Notes: a model not told the origin generated them from the letters alone. Positions 16,868 to 26,573 are shown, numbered from the stretch's first letter. The stretch is 64,000 nt of DNA from Akkermansiaceae bacterium UBA6138 (GCA_002422425.1 DIVG01000006.1:1-64000), one strand, 5' to 3'. Translations and numbers: made by a program.

Positions 16868-18058
16868 ATGAATCCCGGAATAATCGACAGATTGATTGAC
16901 CGCCTCGACAAGCTCGAGCCCGAGGCGATTCAGCGCATCGTTCTGCAGATCGTGCAGGAGAAGGGGTTTCTCGAAAAGGTCTTCGAGGTGTTACGCGAGG
17001 GCATCATCGTGACAGGGGCGCGGGATTCGGTTCATTACATCAATCAGGCGGCCTGTGATTTTTTCGGTCTCGATCCGAAGGAGGCGATCCGCGGCAAAGT
17101 CTCGGCGCTCTTCCCGGGGATTGACTGGAGCGAGGTGACGGGAACCGGCGGCGTCGTCAATCGTGATCTCGTGGTGCGCTACCCCGAGCTGCGCTATCTC
17201 AATTTCTACATCGCTCCGCTCGCGAGTCAGAATGACGGTCCGTCGGACGACGGCCAGCTCGTCGGCTATGTCATCATCCTGCGCGACAACACGAGCACGC
17301 GGGAGCGGCAGATGAAGGAAATCGAGTCCGAGAAAATCGAGGCGGTGAAAAGCCTCGCCGCCGGCGTCGCCCACGAAATCGGGAATCCGCTGAACTCGCT
17401 CAACATCCATCTCCAGGTCGTCGAGCGGAAGGTGAAAAAGCAGGTCGATCCCGCCCTCGCGACAGAGCTGCTCGAGTCGCTCGAGATCGCCCGCAACGAG
17501 ATCAAACGCCTCGATTTCATCGTCGAAAAGTTCCTCAACGCGGTGCGGCCCTCGCGTCCGAATCCGCAGACGACCGATCTCAACGATCTCATCAACGAAG
17601 CACTCACCTTCATCGGACCCGAGGTCGCGGACCGGCGCATCGCCGTGACGCTGGACCTGCAGGACGAGCTGCCGCTGCTCCACGTCGATCAGGATCAGTT
17701 GAAGCAGGTCTTCTACAACCTCATCCGCAACAGTTGCCAGGCGATGGGTTCGAGCGGGGAACTGACGATACGGACCGGCTGCAACGATGAAAACGTCTTC
17801 ATCACCTTCGCCGACAACGGACCGGGAATCCCGCCCGATCAGGTCAGCCGCGTCTTTGAACCCTATTACACGACGAAGAAGACAGGGTCGGGTCTGGGCC
17901 TGCTCATCGTTCACCGCATCATCCACGACCACGGCGGCGAGGTGGAATTCAAGAGCCGTGAGGGCATCGGGACAGAGGTGAGCATTTTCCTCCCCCGCGC
18001 CGAACGGCTCATGCGATTCCTCCCGACAAAGTCGGACTCGAAGGTCATCGATGTTTAG
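16868..18058 (+). CDS. PAS-domain sensor histidine kinase, NtrB type
   Basis: This 396-residue protein lacks transmembrane segments, so it is cytoplasmic. It has a short N-terminal helical region, a PAS domain (about 36-145), a HisKA dimerisation domain with His169 in GVAHEIGNPLNSL, and an HATPase domain. The ATPase domain shows the N box (NLIRNSCQA), G1 (DNGPGI) and G2 (GSGLGLLIV). It should autophosphorylate and pass phosphate to the sigma-54 activator encoded 120 bp downstream. The pair is NtrB/NtrC-like in architecture. The signal is unknown and need not be nitrogen. A GGAGGA lies 17 bases before the ATG, a little far for a ribosome site. Confidence 0.9.
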   Translation: MNPGIIDRLIDRLDKLEPEAIQRIVLQIVQEKGFLEKVFEVLREGIIVTGARDSVHYINQAACDFFGLDPKEAIRGKVSALFPGIDWSEVTGTGGVVNRDLVVRYPELRYLNFYIAPLASQNDGPSDDGQLVGYVIILRDNTSTRERQMKEIESEKIEAVKSLAAGVAHEIGNPLNSLNIHLQVVERKVKKQVDPALATELLESLEIARNEIKRLDFIVEKFLNAVRPSRPNPQTTDLNDLINEALTFIGPEVADRRIAVTLDLQDELPLLHVDQDQLKQVFYNLIRNSCQAMGSSGELTIRTGCNDENVFITFADNGPGIPPDQVSRVFEPYYTTKKTGSGLGLLIVHRIIHDHGGEVEFKSREGIGTEVSIFLPRAERLMRFLPTKSDSKVIDV

Positions 18059-18095
18059 CGGCGAGGCGCGCGGAGCCGCCGAGCTATTTAGCTAT

Positions 18096-18167
18096 TTAGC
18101 TATTAGCTTTTAGCATTCTCCAAAACCAAATCGTTTCCACCCTAACTAGCTAAAAGCTAAAAGCTAA
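18096..18167. repeat. Long inverted repeat between sensor and regulator genes
   Basis: The arms at 18096-18114 and 18149-18167 are 19 nt each and complementary at 18 positions, with a 34-nt loop. The left arm is preceded by repeats of GCTATTT and the right arm is built from GCTAAAA units, so both arms are themselves short tandem repeats. The element fills most of the 120-bp gap and its right arm ends 11 bp before the regulator start codon. It could be an mRNA hairpin tuning regulator synthesis or a REP-like dispersed palindrome. It has no poly-T tail, so it is not a normal terminator. Confidence 0.7.
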
Positions 18168-18178
18168 CCAGCTTCCCC

Positions 18179-19594
18179 ATGAATTTCACCGAACACACCA
18201 TCCTTATCGTCGATGACGAAAAAAATACGAGGGACGGGCTCCGCCTCTCGCTTGAGGATGAATTCGACGTCTACGTCGCGGCAAACATCGCCGAGGCCGA
18301 AGAGGTGCTGAAGAACGAGTCGGTCGACGTCATGCTGACCGACCTGCGCCTCGGCGGGGAGAACGGGATGGATCTGATCACGCGCACGCTCGCGCGGGCG
18401 AAGGCGCCGGTCTGCATTCTCATGACCGCCTACGGTTCGGTCGATGTCGCGGTCGAGGCGATGAAAAAGGGCGCCTACGACTATGTCAGCAAGCCGCTCA
18501 ACATCGACGAACTCGAGATCGTGATCAAACGCGCGATCCGCAGCCGCAAGGTCGAGGAGGAAATCGTCGCCCTGAAAGCCCAGGTCACGGAACGTTACGG
18601 CCTCGAGAACATCATCGGACGCTCCGCCGCGATGCAGCCCATCTTCGAAACGGTGCGCCAGGTCGCTCCGACACGGGCGACCGTGCTGATCGAGGGCGAG
18701 AGCGGGACGGGGAAAGAACTCGTGGGACGGGCCATCCATCATCTCAGCGGACGACCGCGGGCGAAGCTGGTCACGGTGCACTGCGCCGCGCTCAGCGAGC
18801 AACTCCTCGAGAGCGAACTCTTCGGTCACGAACGCGGGGCCTTCACCGGAGCACTCGAGCGGCGCATCGGACGCTTTGAAGAAGCCGACGGCGGCACCCT
18901 CTTCCTTGACGAGATCGGCGAAATCGATCTCAACACCCAGGTGAAACTACTCCGCGCCATTGGGGAACGCACCATCGAGCGACTGGGCTCTAACAAGCCG
19001 CTAAAGGTCGATGTCCGTGTCGTCGCCGCGACGAACAAGGACCTCAGCGAGATGGTCCGCGAGGGCACTTTCCGCGACGATCTTTTTTTCCGTCTCAACG
19101 TCGTCTCGCTGATGATGCCCCCGCTGCGGCAGCGCAAGGAGGACATCATTCTGCTCGTCGATGCCTTTCTCAGGGAGTTCACCGAAGAGAACGGTAAGCC
19201 GCCCATGGAGCTTACGACCGAGGCAATGCAGGCGCTCTACGACTACGACTGGCCGGGGAATGTCCGCGAGCTCCGCACCGTCATCGAGCATGGCGTCGTG
19301 ATGTCGAACACCGCGAAGATCGGGGTGCGTCATCTCCCGCCCTTTCTCAAAGACGATTCGCTGCTTAACTTCCGTCAGACGGCGAAGGGGCAGATTTCCG
19401 CCGCCGCCCCGCCCGCGGCTGCCGCGAATATTTTCTCCGACGGTGATCTCAATCTCGGAAAGATGGAGGAAAAGATGATCCGCCTCGCCCTCGAACGCAC
19501 CGCCGACAACCGCACCGAAGCGGCCCGGCTCCTCGGAATCTCGCGCCGCACGATGCAGCGCAAGCTTAAGGAGATGGGCCTGATCGACGAGTAA
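18179..19594 (+). CDS. Sigma-54-dependent response regulator, NtrC family
   Basis: The 471-residue protein has a receiver domain (1-125, phospho-acceptor Asp55 in LTDLRLGG), an AAA+ sigma-54 interaction domain (about 145-370) and a Fis-type helix-turn-helix at the C-terminus ([19 protein letters not shown]). In the AAA+ domain Walker A is GESGTGKE from residue 173 and the sigma-54 contact loop GAFTGA is at 220-225; both are intact. An Ala/Pro-rich linker precedes the DNA-binding end. It probably activates sigma-54 promoters after phosphorylation by the kinase just upstream. The target promoters cannot be told from this window. Confidence 0.95.
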   Translation: MNFTEHTILIVDDEKNTRDGLRLSLEDEFDVYVAANIAEAEEVLKNESVDVMLTDLRLGGENGMDLITRTLARAKAPVCILMTAYGSVDVAVEAMKKGAYDYVSKPLNIDELEIVIKRAIRSRKVEEEIVALKAQVTERYGLENIIGRSAAMQPIFETVRQVAPTRATVLIEGESGTGKELVGRAIHHLSGRPRAKLVTVHCAALSEQLLESELFGHERGAFTGALERRIGRFEEADGGTLFLDEIGEIDLNTQVKLLRAIGERTIERLGSNKPLKVDVRVVAATNKDLSEMVREGTFRDDLFFRLNVVSLMMPPLRQRKEDIILLVDAFLREFTEENGKPPMELTTEAMQALYDYDWPGNVRELRTVIEHGVVMSNTAKIGVRHLPPFLKDDSLLNFRQTAKGQISAAAPPAAAANIFSDGDLNLGKMEEKMIRLALERTADNRTEAARLLGISRRTMQRKLKEMGLIDE

Positions 19595-19615
19595 ACGATA
19601 CGCCGACCGCCCTGA

Positions 19616-20968
19616 TCAGGCGCTCTCGTCGAGGTGGGTGAACTTTCGTTCGACAGCGGCAAAGAGATACGCCTTCAGCTCATCGCCTTCGAGTTTCTCG
19701 ATCGATTCGTTGAGGAAGCCGAGGCTGATGATCTTGCGGGCATCGTCGGCGGGAATGCCGCGGGCCTGGAGGTAGAAGATCTCTTCGTCGCTGATCTGAC
19801 CCGAGGTCGACCCGTGCGAGCATTTCACCTGATCGGCGTCGATCTCAAGACCTGGCATGGAGTTGGCTTCGGCTTCCTCGCTGCCGAGAAGGTTACGGCA
19901 AGTCTGGAACGAGTCGGTGTGGTGGGCACCGGGTTTCACGTGGATGAGCCCCGAGAAGATCGTGCGAGACTTGTTGTAGAGGGCGTTCTTGAAGAAGAGA
20001 TCACTCGTGGTGTGCTGGGCTTCGTGCGACTGCAGGGTGCGCTGGTCGTATTCCTGAATGCCGTTGGCGAGGTTGGCGCTGAAGATCTGGCAATCGGCCC
20101 CGGTATCGGTCATGCGATTGAGCGACTCGTTCCGGACCCAGGCGGCCCCGAGATTGATGAAGCCGACTTTGACCGCAGCATCGCGTCCCGCGCGAGTGTT
20201 GTTGATCTGGACGTGCTTCGCACCATTGTCGCTGAGATTCTGGAGCGAGACATACTGGATCCTGCCTCCGCGATCGGCAGTGAGATCGACCACGCCGACA
20301 GTGAGGGTCTGCTCGGAGACAGTGATCGACTCGAAGACATCAACGACGGAAACCGCAGCGTTGTCCTCGGCAACCACGAGCGTATGGGGGAAGGTGAGCT
20401 GCCCCTCGCCTCCACTGAAGTGGTGGACAAGAATGGGTTTTTCACTGACGCAGCCTTTCGGGAAATGAACGAAAAGTCCGCTCAGGGTAGCGGCCCCGTG
20501 GAGCGCGGCGAACTTGTCTCCGCCGAGAGTCTGCGTCTCTTGAAGGAAATGGCCGCGAACGAGATCGCCGTGGGCGGCGAGCGCTTCATTCAACGGGAGA
20601 CAGATCGCCCCGGCCGGAAGATCGACGATCTCAGAATGGATGAGGCGATTGTTGGCGAAAACAAAATGCGCCGCGAAGTCCGCCGGTCGATTTGCCGTGG
20701 CCCGTGCGATGAGACTCGCCGAATCCGACGCGGAAGCGGCGGAAGCGAGGTCGGCGAAGCGGATCATTTTCAAATCGGCAAAACGCCAGTGCTGATTCGT
20801 CCGCGTCGGGACGGGCAGCTCCTTAAAGCGCTCCCACGATTTTTCCTGAAGCTCGCGGTACCAGATTGGAGTCGCGGCATCGGATTCGGTCACCGGAGGG
20901 TTCGAAAGCCAGACTTCGGTCGGCTCGAGAGTGATCGTTTCCTCCATAGGCGTAAGGACAATAGACAT
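19616..20968 (-). CDS. sufD: Fe-S cluster assembly scaffold protein SufD
   Basis: The 450-residue protein belongs to the SufB/SufD family. Its C-terminal half is the conserved beta-helix core, with TSDLFFKNAL, SGLIHVKPGAHHTDSFQ, LLGSEEAEANSMPGLEI and VKCSHGSTSG. SufD partners SufB and SufC in the SufBC2D scaffold for Fe-S cluster assembly. It is the last gene of the fur-sufC-sufB-sufD run, 51 bp after sufB. An alternative ATG lies 21 bp inside (MEETITLEP). No sufS or sufE/sufU follows here. Confidence 0.93.
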   Translation of the reverse strand: MSIVLTPMEETITLEPTEVWLSNPPVTESDAATPIWYRELQEKSWERFKELPVPTRTNQHWRFADLKMIRFADLASAASASDSASLIARATANRPADFAAHFVFANNRLIHSEIVDLPAGAICLPLNEALAAHGDLVRGHFLQETQTLGGDKFAALHGAATLSGLFVHFPKGCVSEKPILVHHFSGGEGQLTFPHTLVVAEDNAAVSVVDVFESITVSEQTLTVGVVDLTADRGGRIQYVSLQNLSDNGAKHVQINNTRAGRDAAVKVGFINLGAAWVRNESLNRMTDTGADCQIFSANLANGIQEYDQRTLQSHEAQHTTSDLFFKNALYNKSRTIFSGLIHVKPGAHHTDSFQTCRNLLGSEEAEANSMPGLEIDADQVKCSHGSTSGQISDEEIFYLQARGIPADDARKIISLGFLNESIEKLEGDELKAYLFAAVERKFTHLDESA

Positions 20969-21019
20969 CTGACTGGGAAAAAGTAGAGGGGAGAAGTAGA
21001 GTAGTGAAGAAGCCCGGGA

Positions 21020-22435
21020 TCAGCCGACGCTGCCTTCCATTTCCATGTCAATGAGGCGCTTCAGCTCGACGCTGTACTCCATCGGGAACTCGCGGACAAG
21101 GTCGTTGACGAAGCCGTTCACACTGAGGCTCATCGCCTCGCCTTCACTGAGACCGCGCTGCTTCATGTAGAAGATCTGGTCTTCACTGACCTGGCTGACG
21201 CTGGCCTCGTGCTGAGTCGAATGTTGGTTGCCGCGCACGGTGATGGCCGGGTAGGTGTCGGTGCGGCTGCTCGAGTTGATGAGGAGGGCGTCGCACTCGG
21301 TGTTGTTCTTGCAGCCCTTGAGGTGCTTGGGAATGTGAACCTGACCGCGGTAGGTCGACTGGCCCGTGCCCACGGAAATGGACTTGGCGACGATGTTGGA
21401 GGTCGTCTCGTCGGCGGCGTGGATCATCTTTGCTCCGGTGTCTTGGTGCTGACCGTTGTTCGCGAGCGCGATCGAGATCACTTCGCCGCGGGCCTTGCGC
21501 CCTTTCATGATCACACCGGGATACTTCATCGTGAGACGCGACCCGATGTTGCAGTCGATCCAGCGGATCTCCGCGTTTTCATGGGCAAGACCGCGCTTGG
21601 TGACGAGGTTGAAGACGTTGTTCGACCAGTTTTGCACAGTGATATACTGGATCTTCGCGTCCTTCATCGCGACGAGTTCAACGACGGCGCTGTGGAGGGT
21701 CGCCGTCTCGAATTTTGGCGCGGTGCAGCCCTCCATGTAAGTGACCTCGGCGCCTTCGTCGACGATGATGAGGGTGCGCTCGAACTGGCCGAAGTTCTCC
21801 GCATTGATACGGAAGTATGCCTGAAGCGGGTGCTTCACCTTCAGGCCCGGCGGGACGTAGATGAAGCTGCCGCCGGAAAAGACGGCGCTGTTGAGAGCGG
21901 AGAATTTGTTGTCGCCGGTCGGAATGACCTTGCCAAACCACTTTCGGAAGATCTCGGGATGTTCGCGGAGTCCCTCGGTCGAATTGACGAAGATGACCCC
22001 CTCTTTGGTGAGCTCCTCCTTCACATTGGAGTAGGCCGCCTCGCTGTCGAACTGGGCCTCGACCCCGGCGAGATACTTGCGCTCTTTTTCGGGGATGCCG
22101 AGACGCTCGAACGTTTTTTTGACATCGTCAGGCACTTCGTCCCAGCTGCGGGTGGGAGCCTGACCTTTGGAGAGGTAATAACGGATATCGTTGAAGATGA
22201 TGTTCTCGAGATCCTTGCTCGCCCAGTGGGTCGGCATGGGTTTGGCGAAAAAGATCTTGAGCGCCTTGTGACGGAACTCACGAATCCACTCGGCCTCTCC
22301 CTTGATGTTCGAGATGTAATCGACCGTCCCCTCGTTGAGACCGTAGCCCGCGTCGTGGGCATAGTCTTCGGGGTAGGAGAAGTTACCTTCATCCTGATCA
22401 ATGTTGACCGCTTCGAGTGTTGCGCTGTCTGCCAT
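21020..22435 (-). CDS. sufB: Fe-S cluster assembly protein SufB
   Basis: The 471-residue product is a full-length SufB, with [17 protein letters not shown] near the start, [20 protein letters not shown] in the middle, YMEGCTAP and then [11 protein letters not shown] and [17 protein letters not shown] near the end. SufB is the scaffold subunit on which clusters are built, using conserved Cys and Glu residues. AAAGGAAA is visible about 10 bases before the ATG. It lies 36 bp downstream of sufC on the same strand and is surely cotranscribed. Confidence 0.96.
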   Translation of the reverse strand: MADSATLEAVNIDQDEGNFSYPEDYAHDAGYGLNEGTVDYISNIKGEAEWIREFRHKALKIFFAKPMPTHWASKDLENIIFNDIRYYLSKGQAPTRSWDEVPDDVKKTFERLGIPEKERKYLAGVEAQFDSEAAYSNVKEELTKEGVIFVNSTEGLREHPEIFRKWFGKVIPTGDNKFSALNSAVFSGGSFIYVPPGLKVKHPLQAYFRINAENFGQFERTLIIVDEGAEVTYMEGCTAPKFETATLHSAVVELVAMKDAKIQYITVQNWSNNVFNLVTKRGLAHENAEIRWIDCNIGSRLTMKYPGVIMKGRKARGEVISIALANNGQHQDTGAKMIHAADETTSNIVAKSISVGTGQSTYRGQVHIPKHLKGCKNNTECDALLINSSSRTDTYPAITVRGNQHSTQHEASVSQVSEDQIFYMKQRGLSEGEAMSLSVNGFVNDLVREFPMEYSVELKRLIDMEMEGSVG

Positions 22436-22471
22436 GGTCGTGTTTTCCTTTACTAAAAATCAAAGTTTATC

Positions 22472-23230
22472 TCAGGCGGGGACGAGTTCCTTCGTGACCC
22501 AGTCGTAGCCTTTTTCCTCAAGCTCGAGGGCGAGATCCTTGCCGCCCGTCTTGATGATGCGTCCGTCGAACATCACATGGACGACGTCGGGGACGATGTA
22601 GTCGAGGAGCCGCTGGTAGTGGGTAATGATGAGGAAGCCCCGCTCGGGCGAACGCATCGTGTTGACCCCCTCGGCGACGACCTTGAGCGCGTCGATGTCG
22701 AGTCCGCTGTCAGTTTCATCGAGGACCGCATACTTCGGCTCGAGCATCATCATCTGGAGGATCTCGTTGCGCTTTTTCTCACCGCCCGAGAAGCCCTCGT
22801 TGACAGAGCGGCCGGTGAACTTGCGGTCCATCCCGAGTTCGTCCATTTTGAGATACATCTCCTTGTAGAAGGCAACCGCATCGACTTCCTCGCCTTTGGG
22901 GAGGCGGGCCTGGCGGGCGGCGCGGAGGAAGTTCGCGTTACTGACGCCGGGGATCTCGTGCGGGTACTGGAAGGCGAGGAAAAATCCGGCGCGCGAGCGC
23001 TCGTCGATCTCGAGTTCGAGGAGATTGATGTCATCGAGCATGACCGACCCCGCCGTAACAGTGTAATCCTCGTGCCCGGCCATGACTTTGGAGAGAGTCG
23101 ACTTGCCCGACCCGTTCGGGCCCATGATGGCGTGGACTTCACCCTTCGGCACTTCGAGGGTGAGGCCTTTTAAAATCTCAATGCCATCGACGGTGGCGTG
23201 CAGGTTTTCAATTTTCAGGGACTGACTCAT
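22472..23230 (-). CDS. sufC: Fe-S cluster assembly ATPase SufC
   Basis: The 252-residue ABC ATPase has Walker [10 protein letters not shown], the SufC-type signature [13 protein letters not shown] and Walker B with [10 protein letters not shown], followed by HYQRLLDYI. SufC is a soluble ABC ATPase that drives rearrangement of the SufBD scaffold. Its start is 20 bp downstream of the Fur-family regulator gene, so regulator and assembly genes are likely one transcript, and autoregulation would control the whole set. Confidence 0.96.
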   Translation of the reverse strand: MSQSLKIENLHATVDGIEILKGLTLEVPKGEVHAIMGPNGSGKSTLSKVMAGHEDYTVTAGSVMLDDINLLELEIDERSRAGFFLAFQYPHEIPGVSNANFLRAARQARLPKGEEVDAVAFYKEMYLKMDELGMDRKFTGRSVNEGFSGGEKKRNEILQMMMLEPKYAVLDETDSGLDIDALKVVAEGVNTMRSPERGFLIITHYQRLLDYIVPDVVHVMFDGRIIKTGGKDLALELEEKGYDWVTKELVPA

Positions 23231-23250
23231 TTTTGGAAAAGGGGAAAGGG

Positions 23251-23700
23251 TTAGGATTCGGTCGCTTCGGGGCTGCAGTTAGGACAACGCCCACAGACGC
23301 CGCGCATCGCGACGTGCATCTCCTCGACGCGGCAGCCGGCGGGGAGAGACCAGACCGAAGCGGCGTCGGCACCGTTTTCAAGCCCGATGTCGAAGACGTT
23401 ATTGCATCCCGTGCAGTAAAAATGGGCATGCGGCTGCAAGTTCGGGCAATAGCGGGAAGCTTCACGGTCGATGTTGACCTGCTTGATCGCCCCTGCCCCG
23501 GTGAGGGTCTCGAGGCAGTTGTAAACCGTAGCGAGCGAAATCGAGGGCATGCGCTCCTTCGCCGTCACAAAAACTTCCGAAGCGGTCGGGTGCTGCGGAC
23601 CGAGGTCCGAGAGCACGTCGTAAACCACTTGACGCTGCTTCGTCATGCGAAGCCCGCCGAAGTCCTCGGTTGCCTTGGAAACTGTGCTCTCTTGCGCCAT
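23251..23700 (-). CDS. Fur-family transcriptional regulator, PerR-like metal site
   Basis: From the ATG at 23698-23700 the protein has 149 residues. It has a winged-helix domain (helix [13 protein letters not shown]) and a dimerisation domain with Cys96/Cys99 (YCTGC) and Cys136/Cys139 (CGRC) for structural zinc. His37, His91, His93 and Asp104 fall at the numbering of the PerR regulatory metal site, while the residue at PerR Asp85 is Cys85 (ASRYCPN). The regulator probably senses iron or peroxide and controls the sufCBD genes directly downstream. A TTG at 23719-23721 would add seven residues; the ATG is preferred. Confidence 0.88.
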   Translation of the reverse strand: MAQESTVSKATEDFGGLRMTKQRQVVYDVLSDLGPQHPTASEVFVTAKERMPSISLATVYNCLETLTGAGAIKQVNIDREASRYCPNLQPHAHFYCTGCNNVFDIGLENGADAASVWSLPAGCRVEEMHVAMRGVCGRCPNCSPEATES

Positions 23701-23735
23701 TAGTATCGGATACGCCACCAATATCGAAAAGGTTG

Positions 23736-23758
23736 TTTAGATCAAGAACTATTCTAAA
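23736..23758. promoter_or_regulatory. Candidate Fur-family operator in the divergent fur / DUF4159 region
   Basis: TTTAGA and TCTAAA form a perfect 6-bp inverted repeat separated by 11 bp, 36 bp upstream of the regulator start. The spacing and AT-rich half-sites suit a dimeric Fur/PerR-type repressor, which would allow autoregulation of the fur-sufCBD transcript. The match is by eye and does not fit a canonical 19-bp Fur box. Confidence 0.35.
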
Positions 23759-23829
23759 AAAGGTGACTCCGCCCCTGAATCGTCCCTTTTTTCTGTTCCT
23801 CCCGCCCCATTCTCGCCTACCTTGACCTC

Positions 23830-24714
23830 ATGCATCGCCCGTCCCTGAAATCTGCCGGCCTCCTCGCGCTGCTCTTTCTCACTGCCGTCGGGCTCTCTCA
23901 GGATAGATCCGACTTCGCGAGAACCACCTACTTCGGGATTCAGGACGGGCAAATGCCGCAGGATCCCCGCGAGTGGAGAGGAGGGCGCTACTATGATTTC
24001 CCGGACTGGAGTGTCAACCGCGAGCTTCCCAACGACGTCTTTACCTTTGCCCGACTCCGCTACAATTCCGGGACCTGGATGGGGCAGAGGGCGAAATGGC
24101 TCATCGACTACCCTGACAGCGAGCTCAATTTCTCCTACCGGCTCCAGCAACTCACTTCCCTGCAAGTCGATCCGAAAGGCGCCATCGTCGATATCGATGC
24201 CGAACAGATGCGGCATTATCCCTTCATTTACATGATCGAGCCGGGGGACATCTGGATCACGGATGAGGAGGCTCAAACGCTCCGCGACTACCTGCTGAAC
24301 GGCGGCTTCATCATGGTTGATGACTTCTGGGGACACTACGAATGGAAAAACTTCGAGCGGGCCCTGCGCCAGATCTTCCCCGATCGCGAGTGGATCGAGC
24401 TCGAACTCGATCACCCCATTTTCCACATGGTCTTCAGCCTCGACATGAAGCCGCAAATCCCCGCCGTCGGCATGGCGATGATGGGCCGCGAGGAAGGTAT
24501 CACCTACGAATGGAACAAGCCCGGCTCGGAGACGCCCCACTACCGCGCCATCCTCGACGACGCCGGACGCATCTGCATGATGATCTGTTTCAACACCGAC
24601 CTCGGTGACGGATGGGAGGAGGAAGGGACCGATCCCTGGTATTTCCGGGAATTTTCCGAAAAATACGCTTACCCCCTCGGGATCAACATTGTTTTCTATG
24701 CGCTGACGCACTGA
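23830..24714 (+). CDS. DUF4159 domain protein, secreted
   Basis: This 294-residue protein has an N-terminal signal peptide (about 1-24, ending near LSQDR) and a DUF4159 domain over most of the rest. Recognisable parts are FTFARLRYNSG, HYPFIYMIEPGDIWITDEE, LRDYLLNGGFIMVDDFWG and HPIFHMVF. DUF4159 proteins are common in Planctomycetes and Verrucomicrobiota, often near MoxR/BatA-type genes. No such partners are here and the function is unknown. It is divergent from the Fur-family gene, 129 bp apart, and could share its regulatory region. Confidence 0.82.
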   Translation: MHRPSLKSAGLLALLFLTAVGLSQDRSDFARTTYFGIQDGQMPQDPREWRGGRYYDFPDWSVNRELPNDVFTFARLRYNSGTWMGQRAKWLIDYPDSELNFSYRLQQLTSLQVDPKGAIVDIDAEQMRHYPFIYMIEPGDIWITDEEAQTLRDYLLNGGFIMVDDFWGHYEWKNFERALRQIFPDREWIELELDHPIFHMVFSLDMKPQIPAVGMAMMGREEGITYEWNKPGSETPHYRAILDDAGRICMMICFNTDLGDGWEEEGTDPWYFREFSEKYAYPLGINIVFYALTH

Positions 24715-24782
24715 GGCGTAAACGCGAACGACCGCCGCAGGAGATGCACCGGGACGGCCGAGCGGAAAAAACAGACGACGGC

Positions 24783-25562
24783 TCAGGCGCCCGGTTTCGG
24801 CGGGAGCTTCGGCAGCGGAATCGTCGGCGCTCCGGGAGCGGGACGCTTCAACGGTATCGGCGCGGGGGCACCGGCAGGCGGGGCAGTGGGGAGCTTCGCG
24901 GGCTGGACCGCACCCGGACGCGGGGCCGTGACGGGGGCGACACCGGGAGGTCGGGGTGCGACAGGGGCACCGGGCGCACCGGGAGGTTTCGGCGGACCAC
25001 CGGCGGGAGCGCCGGGGAGAGGCTGACGCGGCGCAAGCGGAACCGCCGCAGGACGCACGCCGCCCGGGGCGGGACCTCGTACCTGATCGAGCTTCACGGT
25101 GGAGGCGCCGACGACGGGCCCTCCCGGAAGAGGGACGGCAGCACGGGCTGCCGTGGCAACTGGGGCGGTCTTCGGTTGGGCGACGGCAACGGCAGCCTTG
25201 GGCGCGGCCTCGATCGAGGCAATGAGCTCCTCCATCGGCGTCGAATCGAGTACGACAGAAGGAACGAAATAGGCCGGGACCAGCGTGCCGAAAACGATCT
25301 TGTCCATGGGACTGAGGGCCACCCCCTCGGGTCCGACAGAGGCTCCATTGACCGTGGTCCCGTTCGTCGAGCCGCCGTCGGCGATAACGAAGGACTCGCC
25401 CGAGCGCCCGATGCTGCCGTGCTTCACCGAAACTTCGGCGACGAGAACCTGAAGACCGTTCTCAGGACTGCGACCGATCGTGACCGTGGCGTCGGTTAAG
25501 TCGTGACGGACGGGGGGTTCTTCGGGGAGGCATACAATAAGAGAGAAAGCTTGTGATGACAT
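24783..25562 (-). CDS. FHA-domain protein with Pro/Ala/Gly-rich tail
   Basis: From the ATG at 25560-25562 the product has 259 residues. An FHA domain (about 5-95) keeps the phosphothreonine-binding residues: Gly30-Arg31 (TIGRS), Ser45 and His48 (SVKHGSI) and Asn67 (DGGSTNGT). Residues from about 120 on are low-complexity and rich in Pro, Ala and Gly. FHA domains bind Thr-phosphorylated partners, but no Ser/Thr kinase is encoded in this window. The frame is open upstream to 25772 within the hydrolase gene region; that part is not FHA-like and is excluded. Confidence 0.82.
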   Translation of the reverse strand: MSSQAFSLIVCLPEEPPVRHDLTDATVTIGRSPENGLQVLVAEVSVKHGSIGRSGESFVIADGGSTNGTTVNGASVGPEGVALSPMDKIVFGTLVPAYFVPSVVLDSTPMEELIASIEAAPKAAVAVAQPKTAPVATAARAAVPLPGGPVVGASTVKLDQVRGPAPGGVRPAAVPLAPRQPLPGAPAGGPPKPPGAPGAPVAPRPPGVAPVTAPRPGAVQPAKLPTAPPAGAPAPIPLKRPAPGAPTIPLPKLPPKPGA

Positions 25563-25632
25563 GGTCTCCAGTGTGGGAAAAAGAAAGACGCCTGTCAATC
25601 CGTTACGTTCTTTCAGCGGGCTTTCGGTTCGC

Positions 25633-26484
25633 TCACCGGAGGTCGAGCCAGGACCTGACCCCGTTCGTGATCGCACAATGGTCCTTCTCCCGAAAGGGCT
25701 CGTGCCGTGCGCCGGAGGCAAAAACGAGACTCTTTTCCGATCCCGGAAGGTGAGCGAAGAGGGCCTCAACATAATGAGGCGGACAAACCGCGTCCTCAGT
25801 GCCCTGGGTCACGAGAAAAGCAAGTTCGCCGGGGATGCCGGAAACGGCGGTGAGGAGCCCGCGCTCCGTCGCGAGGAGATCGGTCGCAAAACGCAGCGAG
25901 ACGCGGTGGTGGCTCCCGTCCTTTTTCAAGGCCGCGTCAACGGACGGATCAAAGCCGGTGTGGTAACAGCTGCTCGGCTTCACCCCGGTGCTGAGGGTGA
26001 GCCTCGGAAAGCGGGCCGCGAGAAGCCGGGCCAGGGAGACTTTCAAAGCCGGCTGCCCGTGAGAAGGCACGAGCAAGGGCGAACTGATCCAGACCCAGCG
26101 CAGCCCCTCAAGCGGTTGCGCCAACCCGCCGAGCCAGTGCAGCACAAGAAAGGCACCCGTGGAGTGAGCAAAAATGCCGCAAAGGCGCAAGCCGAGGGCC
26201 TCAATGACCTCCTTCAGAAGTGCGCCGGACTCAATCACGCTCGGCATATCACCCCTCACTCCGTCAGACTCCCCGTTCCCGGGCCAGTCAAAACCGACGG
26301 CCCGATAGCCGGCGCCAGTGATGAGAGAGGCGGCCCAGTCATGCCGGGCAGAATGATCGCCAAGACCGTGAAGAATAAGAACACAGCCCTTCTCTCCTCC
26401 GGGAGGACACCATTCCCGAACACGCAATCGTATCCTGCCGGAGCCGACCCGAATAACGCGGTCGGCGATTTGAGTAATTGTCAC
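25633..26484 (-). CDS. Alpha/beta hydrolase, monoacylglycerol-lipase-like
   Basis: This 283-residue protein has the alpha/beta-hydrolase order of motifs: oxyanion-hole HGLGDHS, a nucleophile elbow HSTG (first Gly of GxSxG replaced by Ala: FAHSTGA), the acid in TQGTEDAVCPP, and the catalytic His in ASGARHEPF. HGLGDHSARHDW and GFDWPGNGESDG resemble the serine aminopeptidase S33/monoglyceride lipase family (Hydrolase_4). It probably hydrolyses a lipid or small ester. The start codon is GTG; no better ATG exists nearby. It is 70 bp upstream of the FHA gene on the same strand. Confidence 0.85.
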   Translation of the reverse strand: MTITQIADRVIRVGSGRIRLRVREWCPPGGEKGCVLILHGLGDHSARHDWAASLITGAGYRAVGFDWPGNGESDGVRGDMPSVIESGALLKEVIEALGLRLCGIFAHSTGAFLVLHWLGGLAQPLEGLRWVWISSPLLVPSHGQPALKVSLARLLAARFPRLTLSTGVKPSSCYHTGFDPSVDAALKKDGSHHRVSLRFATDLLATERGLLTAVSGIPGELAFLVTQGTEDAVCPPHYVEALFAHLPGSEKSLVFASGARHEPFREKDHCAITNGVRSWLDLR

Positions 26485-26519
26485 CCGAACACTCTCGACG
26501 AGCCCGGAAAATATTCCAG

Positions 26520-26548
26520 TTGCAGATGAACTCTCCAGAGACTACATT
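26520..26548 (+). promoter_or_regulatory. Candidate promoter of tRNA-Val
   Basis: TTGCAG (26520-26525) and TACATT (26543-26548) have a 17-bp spacer and lie 25 bp before the tRNA 5' end. The boxes match the consensus moderately. Transcription would probably continue into the protein gene 6 nt after the tRNA. Confidence 0.38.
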
Positions 26549-26573
26549 CGCGGCCCTCTCATTGGGAGTATTT

